24,508 nt of DNA from Labyrinthula sp. Ha (taxonomy: Eukaryota; Sar; Bigyra; Labyrinthulida; Labyrinthulaceae): contig JAALGZ010000116.1 of assembly GCA_015227615.1 (NCBI GenBank), forward strand, positions 1 through 24,508, in the 5' to 3' direction. Shown here in pieces: positions 17,570 through 24,508 of this stretch (positions are counted from its first letter, which is position 1; each line of letters begins with the position of its first letter). The notes beneath the pieces are model-generated. The model saw only the letters and a program-made list of their open reading frames with translations, ran no database searches and was not told the DNA's origin. Made by a program: the position numbers and the translations under genes.

Positions 17570-20500
17570 TCTCTGATTTAAGTGAGCTTTAAAGTGAAGC
17601 ACTTCTGTACCTTAAGATCAAATTTGTAAAAAACTATTTTTCATTGCTTTGATTCAGAAAAAAAGCTGTCGAACCTCATGTTCAATTCTTACTACATAAT
17701 CATCAACAATAACATCAACAGGAATACCTAGAAAGCTGAATAAAAGTGAAAAAATACCGAATTGAACTCAACCCCACCATATACTACCATTTTCCTGTAA
17801 ATAGAATAGAAAGACCGAGTTCTTTCGTTAAATATTTAAAGTAATGAGGTATTGAAATAGATATCGAGAGGTAAAAATATAGATAAACTTCTGAAGTGTA
17901 GCTATTAACTGGTAGAATGATGTCAACAAGAACCTTTCTGAAAATTAAAGATCCGATCAGGAAGAAAGCAGAGGTGTGAAAGGAAATGAGATTTCTAGTG
18001 AAATGAGAATTTGGAAAGTTTTTGGATGCTGTATAATCTTGGATAAGGGAAATTAAGGATACTTTGTTGCAAAAGGCTTAATTGATAGACCGATGGATTC
18101 AATCCTGAGTTTTATGTCGTCGATGGGATTGTATATTGAAAATATCCATGCTCCTTATGGTTTAACTCGAGCTTGTGCTGCATATAACTTGTACCTTGTA
18201 CTACGAATTAAAACGAAAACATATCTTAACAGTCAACTCTGTTCAATAGATAGAATTTCAGTTAACATCAATATGTACACTCCGCCTTTATAGGTTTTGG
18301 GAAAATAGAAGTCTCAAACGCGAGGATTAGAGTTTTAGGTTATGTTTGCATCTTTCATCGTGCAGGAGACATCATCTAGACTATTTTCAAAATATCCATA
18401 TTTTCTGTTGGGTTACAAGTAGTTTTACACTAATAGCAAACTGGAAATAAAAGAAGAACAAACATGTAGCTGTATTCATGATTTAGAAAGACATGAATAA
18501 CAACAGAGACAAGATGGTTTCGAAATTCAATTTGTTTCTATCACAAGAATCAACCATAAACTTGAATTCAGCAAGAAAAAAACAATAATATATACAACCC
18601 AGATAAGAAAAAATGCTGAGTACTTTGAACCTAAGTTTAATGTGTATTGACGAGTTTTCTTCTTCTGGTCAACCCTACAATTGCCATTCAGGACCACCGG
18701 GATACTGGTCCATACCATCTATATCCAAACAGATCCATTATCTGATGATTCCATATAAATATATTTATTAAACTCATTAATATTACATCAAGATAATCTT
18801 TATATCACCCCTTCAAATAAAGACACCTTCTGTTCATAAATTACCATTTCATTTCCATTGTAGCCTTTCCCTTTTCTAAGTAATATGAAATGTTTAAAGA
18901 AATTTATCCTATAAAGTTAAGGTCTAATTATTATTCTTTTTTCATTAATTTCTTTTTCTTAAATCAGTCTTAGCACCAAAAAAATAAAGAAAATTCATTT
19001 CACACCCCGGTGGTCTGTCCAGAGAAGAAACTCAAATAGAATAATTTTATCTTGATACTAAAAGTATCATAGACTTAACTAACTTTTCTTGAAAAGTCTT
19101 GGGGTCATACAATACTAACGTATTTATTAATCAGTTATCTCAACATGAATAAGGTACATATGAAAAACATAGAACAGAATCAAAGGCTGTGCTAAAAACA
19201 TATTTCAAACATGTATCTTGAAGTGTCAAAATATCTATTCTACACCTATTACAGGTTCTAACAAGCATCCTCTCCATGTATGCCGGTATAATTTTTTTAT
19301 TAGTTTCCTTTCTTGACATAATATTTGCTTATGTGATCTAATGATTAGGTTTAAATTTCATTTTCTGTACTCTATATTTTAAGAAATATATACTTTGGAA
19401 ATATATTTATCCAACCAAGAAGATATGGTACCATAGTCCGGAATGTGAAGATAATGTTTTATTGGTATAAAATTCAAGGTTTACCAATGGATTAATATTA
19501 TCTTTAAAGTAACTACAAAAAAAGTTTCAACAAAAGTAAAGTACAGTTTCTAACAGGAAACTTATTTCTTTCATATGTATGTGTAACTAAGTGGAGTATA
19601 CCGTAATATGGTATATAAAAATATCATGTTTCCTTTATATAGAGTTTGAATATCTTAGTTTCCACAAACCATGGATATCTCATTTGCTGTAGTCACTGTT
19701 AAACATAGAACTTTGAAAAGAACCAGTCTATGATCCCTTATTCTTTGCTCCTGTTGAGTAGTCTAAATAACAAATGATTCTATATGAATAAAGTATTGTG
19801 ACTAGGGGTATTGTTTCAAGTTTTCATGGTAAATCAAATGAGTTGTAATATTCTTAAAACCACCCAAAGTGATATTGGTTTTTCAGTCAATTTGAGTTAA
19901 CTTTGATATTATTGCTGGATTTATTTGATGCTCTGAGTACGTCGTTCACCTCATTGTCCAGTTCAATAGTCTTAAAATAGAGCCATTCAAGAGAACAACC
20001 ATGCATGGGAGATACATTTCTGATATTAATTATTTCTTGTATTTATTTGGGTCAAAGAGTAAAAACATCTCGGTTTTGCCTTGAGAAAAAATGATATTAA
20101 AGGCATCTATGTGGTCTAGAACTTGGCCATATGGTGCAAATATCATGTGAGACATTATTATATATTAAAATTGTTCAAGTACCATTTGAGTAATATTAAA
20201 GTTCGTAATAGTATTAAGAACTTAATGTTTTAATATTATTATTTGAATTCTAATAATTCTTCCTATAAAGAAACCCCTAACTGTGATCATATATTCATTC
20301 TTAGAATACTCAGAACGGCTCTATAAGCGTTATTCATAATAGGAACAAATAAAAACATTAGTCTGAAACTAGCTTCATATTTTTATATATCAAGAATATT
20401 ATATTAAAGAGATTAATCTGTTGTTCATACATGAATTATTCTAATGAATAAGACCTCTAATTAAATCATGTATGTTAAATCTTGTATTTCAGTGCATAGT

Positions 20501-23339
20501 GATAAGAATCGCTTAACTTATGAGTCTGGGTCGAAGATTCAACTAGAGATTAGTTTAATATATCTATATATCTATGCATAACAGGTTCCGTTTACTGATG
20601 CATAAATCTATTGCTTAACTCAAACTTAACTTTTGAGTCTTTTCTTTCTAATATTTAAGATGTTGTTTATTAAAGATTAAATAATCTCTTTTTCTTACTT
20701 AACTTTTTATTAACACTTTGAATAAGAAGTTGTAAAAAGTAATCTTTGCTTCTTTCTGGGTGCTATTTGAATACTTTCTCGGTCGAAAAAAAGATTTAAA
20801 ACATCTATCTGCTTCTTATAACCTAGAGGGCGAAATCATTAATCTTAGACCTCTTTTACTTTGTAAAGTATTTTCTGTCTATGAGTTTAATCCGTCTTTT
20901 TTTGGTTTCTAGTAATGCTATTAACTGATTAACCAGTTTTTTTGTCGTTATTATTTCAACTAGAATACAGAGTTATGTATTATAACTACCTCCAGAGACT
21001 TCTGGGATAATTGGTATGTTTCAATATATCTAGCTGGAGTTGATGAGTTGAGAACTCTCATCTTGGCGGGTTTATTTCACCTAAGACCGAATATAAGATA
21101 AACCGATACATATATTGGCTCTATCACTAATATTAATTGTACAAATATAAGATTAAAGATCCACACCCGACTGTGAAAACTGTTTCAATTTATGTAATTA
21201 CCTATCTCCCAAATAACTTATTGGATGTCTCATTCTGTTCAAGAATTAGTAATATTTTTATGGCGTTTGGATAAACTGCATAAAACTTGTGATTTGCGAC
21301 TAGTGATTAAGTATTTTGAACTCGTTTTAAATTAACGGGATTAAAATTCAGTCTCGAGTGTATTGTCTCTGAGACTAACTTGTACCGTGTCTCAAAGTCA
21401 TGTATCTATAACTGGATAATACGATATGCTGTACATCGAATAGAAATTCCTCATACTAAAAATGGGTACTTATATTTTCATTTTAATAATTTCATCCATA
21501 TAGCCTTAGTGGTGTATTGATACAGCAGATAAGATGACTCATTATGTTATATAGAAACAAAGAATGTAGCATATTCATGTAAATACTTAGAACCATAAGC
21601 TATATGATGATGTTCTGAAGCTGCTATGATAACCAGCTTATTGCTCAAAATCTTATTGATTTCTTTGATATGGTGATTTCACCTTAATTATGCTAAATTG
21701 TTAAAATAAAAAAAACAGTAGAATGACTAGCATTTAAGAGATCAGGTATACATTTGCAGCATGGTAGCACAGGTACTTTTTCTTTAATTGCTTAATACTA
21801 ACAAAGAAATGAATAAATTGGGATTTACTTAATAGGAAAACATATTACAAATCAAGCTTATTAATATTGCAATTGTTCTATATGGCCCCTTTTTTCTTCA
21901 GCAAATCTTTGTGTAACTTGAACTCCCTAATTGAAATTTAGCTATATGTATATAAACAACAAATCAGCAACTAAATTCTCCCTAATAAATCTTCAAAGAA
22001 ACAAATTTGAAGTTGTTAAATTAATGATTTTGATACTTCACATGAATTGATGCTCCACAACAAGAAAAATTATTTACTATACGTGTATTTTACTAAGACA
22101 ATTTTTTAGTATAAATTTATTTAGTAGTCAGTTACGTATAACCTCTTTATCTATGAAATTTTAGCTAATAACATTTAATAAGAAAATACTTTATAGGACT
22201 CAGTAGCTTAAGCAATTGAAATTTTTATAGCGAACAAGAAGCAAAAATTATCTATATCGATACTAATCTTAAGAGCCGATCCAACCTGTGAGAACTTAGA
22301 CCTTGCCATAAACTATTTGACTCCGGATTCTGTATTTGTGTTTAAGAAAAACTGTGTAAAAATTTCAGAAAGATGTAAGCCTGTAGTTGCCTTAGAAGTC
22401 AACTACTCTGGTATTGTCAAAATTGAGCCTGATAATGGCATATTGTACCAATTGGTACAATTGGTTGATCTATAGAGCCTGTACAGGAAGACCACATCCA
22501 TATTTTCAACAATTTGAGAGACCAGTATCTCAGATTTAAGAAGGATATAGCTACAATAACCATCTAAGTGATATGGTACTTCTCTTGGGGATTTAATCCA
22601 GTTAATATTGTATTCAAAATACACAATACATAGTTAGGTTACAAAACACGTTCTTGTTGCTGTCTATCAAGCGTCTGTATATAATTTTTGACTTGATTTT
22701 TGATGCACATTAAGATACCAAGGATTTAAAAGTGAGTACTAGAATTGAAGTTGAGATGAAAAATAAAACATTAATTATATTGCACCTGGAAATGTAGTCT
22801 ACCGATCAAATAAGAAAAATATCACCAGTATCTAAGGAGATTTTATCAAAATTTTTAACTGGTTTGCAAAGCCAATGGCATTCTAAGTGTTTTTCTTATA
22901 ACTAAGGCGGGTATTTATGAGGAAACTATTCAGACTCACATCACTATTCCAAGAACTTTTCCAATTTTTTAAAGCAAGCTATCAAATGTTTTTTTCTGAA
23001 ACCAAGAATAGAAAGAGAGTACTCTTGCATTCTATTGCATTAGTACCAGTAAAAATATAGAGTTCATTTAAAAATCTTGCGCGATTTGTGATTCTTAGGG
23101 GGGAAATGCATCTTTTGAAGACTGGGGTCCTAGAAAGAAAATCTACATTAAATAATGTCATTTTACTGAACCAGGTAGGAACAACAGAGTTTGAATAAAA
23201 ACTGGGTTGTATATTAAGCTAACAGAGATTTGTATCAACAAATATATACCCCCGCATAATTTCTGTAGATCAGCAGGATAATAAAATGTATAGTTTATAT
23301 TTGAGTACAACTATTATGCACTCAAAAGAAATGTCAATA
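17570..23339. other. 5.8-kb AT-rich stretch with no recognisable gene
   Basis: Only short isolated frames occur (66 codons at 18093-18293 +, 63 at 18527-18718 -, 73 at 22403-22624 -), none resembling a known family. I saw no tRNA-like B-box, rRNA, LTR pair or array. The one notable local structure is the palindrome at 22442-22461. Very old transposon remains cannot be excluded by eye. Confidence 0.45.
22442..22461. repeat. perfect 20-bp palindrome
   Basis: ATTGTACCAATTGGTACAAT is its own reverse complement over all 20 bases, and the next bases outward do not pair. The core TTGG also recurs directly after it (TTGGTTGATC). It could be a dimeric protein-binding site, or chance in AT-rich DNA. 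Confidence 0.8.
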
Positions 23340-24508
23340 ATTTTCATAAAGTTCCCGCTAAAACATATTGTTGTTCAACATATGATTATAAAGCGTTTGA
23401 GGTTAAAGGGGGAGGGGGTAAAACGATTATGAATGTTATGGTAGAAACACGAGGAGCCCTTGCCTCAGATCTTCAACGCTACTGTTGTCCTGCAGCTTTT
23501 AACAAAAGTATGGATATATTTATATTTTTACATTGCACTCAAGGTTTAGAAATATTACGGACCAATATAATCAGTGCTTATTTTACGACCAACTATAATA
23601 GCCGGAATACCTAATACTCTCTAAATCGCATTCACATATACTTCGCAACAACAGAAAAACTGATGACTACATAGCTAGTTTGTATAGTTTAAAGCAGAGT
23701 ATCAAACTGTGGTTTAGGCCTGTCAAATCTATCGTAAAAGTATTGGATCTCGAGTTGCCCCAATAGGCGGAGGATTGTGCACCTATGATAAAAATGATAT
23801 GGTTATGTATCTACTGGCTTATGTGGACGACCTCTCATATATTTGCTTGGAGAAATAACTGTTATAACGGTTTAAAACAAAACTTAAATATCAGTTTCAG
23901 ATAACTTGCGAGAGAGTTTCTGCAAGGTTTATTAAAACATAGTTACTTTCATGTACAGAAATTTTATTCTTGTCACAAAAAGCCCGGGTTATTAAACTGA
24001 CAGAGGAGTTAAATATAAGGAAAGTTGAATCACCCAATGTAGCCAATTCTGTAGTTGACAGCCAACAACTACCATATGATATCGAAGTAGAACTCAAGAT
24101 ATTACAAAAGTTCGTTGGTAAGATCTCTTGTATTTCAAATAATAAAACACCAGAAATAATTTTTCCGGATAGCTTAAATATGGGAGACGTAAAATTAAAA
24201 AAGTTTAGACTGTTAGTAGTGGTACAGAAATTTAACAGCCGAATGTTAAATATAAAGGACAGAGCAACTCTGATAACAAGGTACAATGTCTACAGTCATG
24301 TAGTCGTTTCAGATGATGCTTATACAGAAAGTGTTGAAAAAAAATCCAAAAATTAAACTGGATTTCCATGCTCTTGTAAAATCCGAAAATCTTATCAAGA
24401 TCAGGAAAACTTAAAGAGGTCATTACCTAGACTGTTGCTACCGAGTTTTTAGGCCTAAATGATCTAGTTAATGGGTTAATGCCTATATATTATTTGATGG
24501 TTGAAGGT
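23340..24508 (+). mobile_element. fossil Ty1/copia pol fragment, runs off the right edge
   Basis: Broken remains of a copia reverse transcriptase and RNase H lie in the expected order on the + strand. They include a piece resembling the RT N-terminal R.....DLQ segment near 23450-23480, an I.SAY motif near 23570, SLKQS..LWF near 23680-23715, YVDD near 23820, and RNase H-like pieces around 24290-24470. Several interruptions make it clearly dead and much older than the element at 7483-12546. The motifs differ enough from that element to suggest another copia lineage. No LTR is in view; the 3' end lies beyond the window and the 5' part (gag, integrase) was not found. Confidence 0.65.

Noticed and set aside
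18093-18718. Two frames of 63-66 codons, one on each strand
   Set aside because: No family resemblance, promoter or partner; the minus-strand one has a hydrophobic run but nothing else.
22403-22624. 73-codon minus-strand frame
   Set aside because: Composition and length are compatible with chance in AT-rich DNA; no motif or homologue recognised. The palindrome inside it is reported separately.
23897-24423. Two minus-strand frames (129 and 63 codons) and a 128-codon plus-strand frame over the same stretch
   Set aside because: The region is explained by the decayed copia RNase H on the plus strand; the minus-strand frames are shadows and the plus-strand frame is not an independent gene.
1-24508. 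CRISPR array, operon or bacterial signals
   Set aside because: No regularly spaced repeats, Shine-Dalgarno sites or tightly packed genes; the LTR retrotransposon and gene spacing indicate a eukaryotic genome.

Overview
The window looks like a gene-poor, AT-rich nuclear segment from a eukaryote. The grounds are a Ty1/copia LTR retrotransposon, an AATAAA signal after one gene, TATA-like boxes close to start codons, no operons or Shine-Dalgarno sites, and kilobases of non-coding DNA. TAA serves as stop and the code reads as standard. I cannot place the organism more finely; an AT-rich protist or fungus would fit.

Layout. 1-2364 has no clear gene, only a cluster of decayed coding-like stretches at about 1040-1512. 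2365-4819 is the left arm of a large inverted repeat. It ends inside the start of gene A (4793-5575, +, 260 aa). The right arm, 13816-16250, is its reverse complement and ends inside the start of gene B (13072-13842, -, 256 aa). The two genes face each other and are paralogues of a family I do not recognise. Between them lie a probable decayed third family member (about 6538-7159, +) and a whole-looking copia element (7483-12546). From 16251 to the right edge I see no intact gene: a decayed coding-like stretch at about 16977-17569, a long blank, a perfect 20-bp palindrome at 22442-22461, and a second, decayed copia pol fossil from about 23340 to the edge.

Main observation. The last ~235 bp before each start codon plus the first nine codons (MQAAPTIGS) are almost identical in the two arms. 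Beyond codon 9 the proteins share only about 40% of residues, and the outer arms have drifted to very roughly 80% identity. A nearly invariant promoter-plus-leader therefore sits between two more diverged zones. The arms also carry matching clusters of TTAACGTTAA palindromes at about -230 and -1300 from each ATG, and I saw none elsewhere in the window. Recent gene conversion, strong promoter constraint, or recombination that swaps upstream arms between two convergent genes could each explain this; the sequence alone does not decide.

The copia element is compact: 300-bp LTRs differing at two positions, an 8-bp gap, one 1480-codon gag-pol frame, a 13-bp gap, the second LTR, and a CCTAG target duplication. 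It is a young insertion into the spacer between the two convergent genes.
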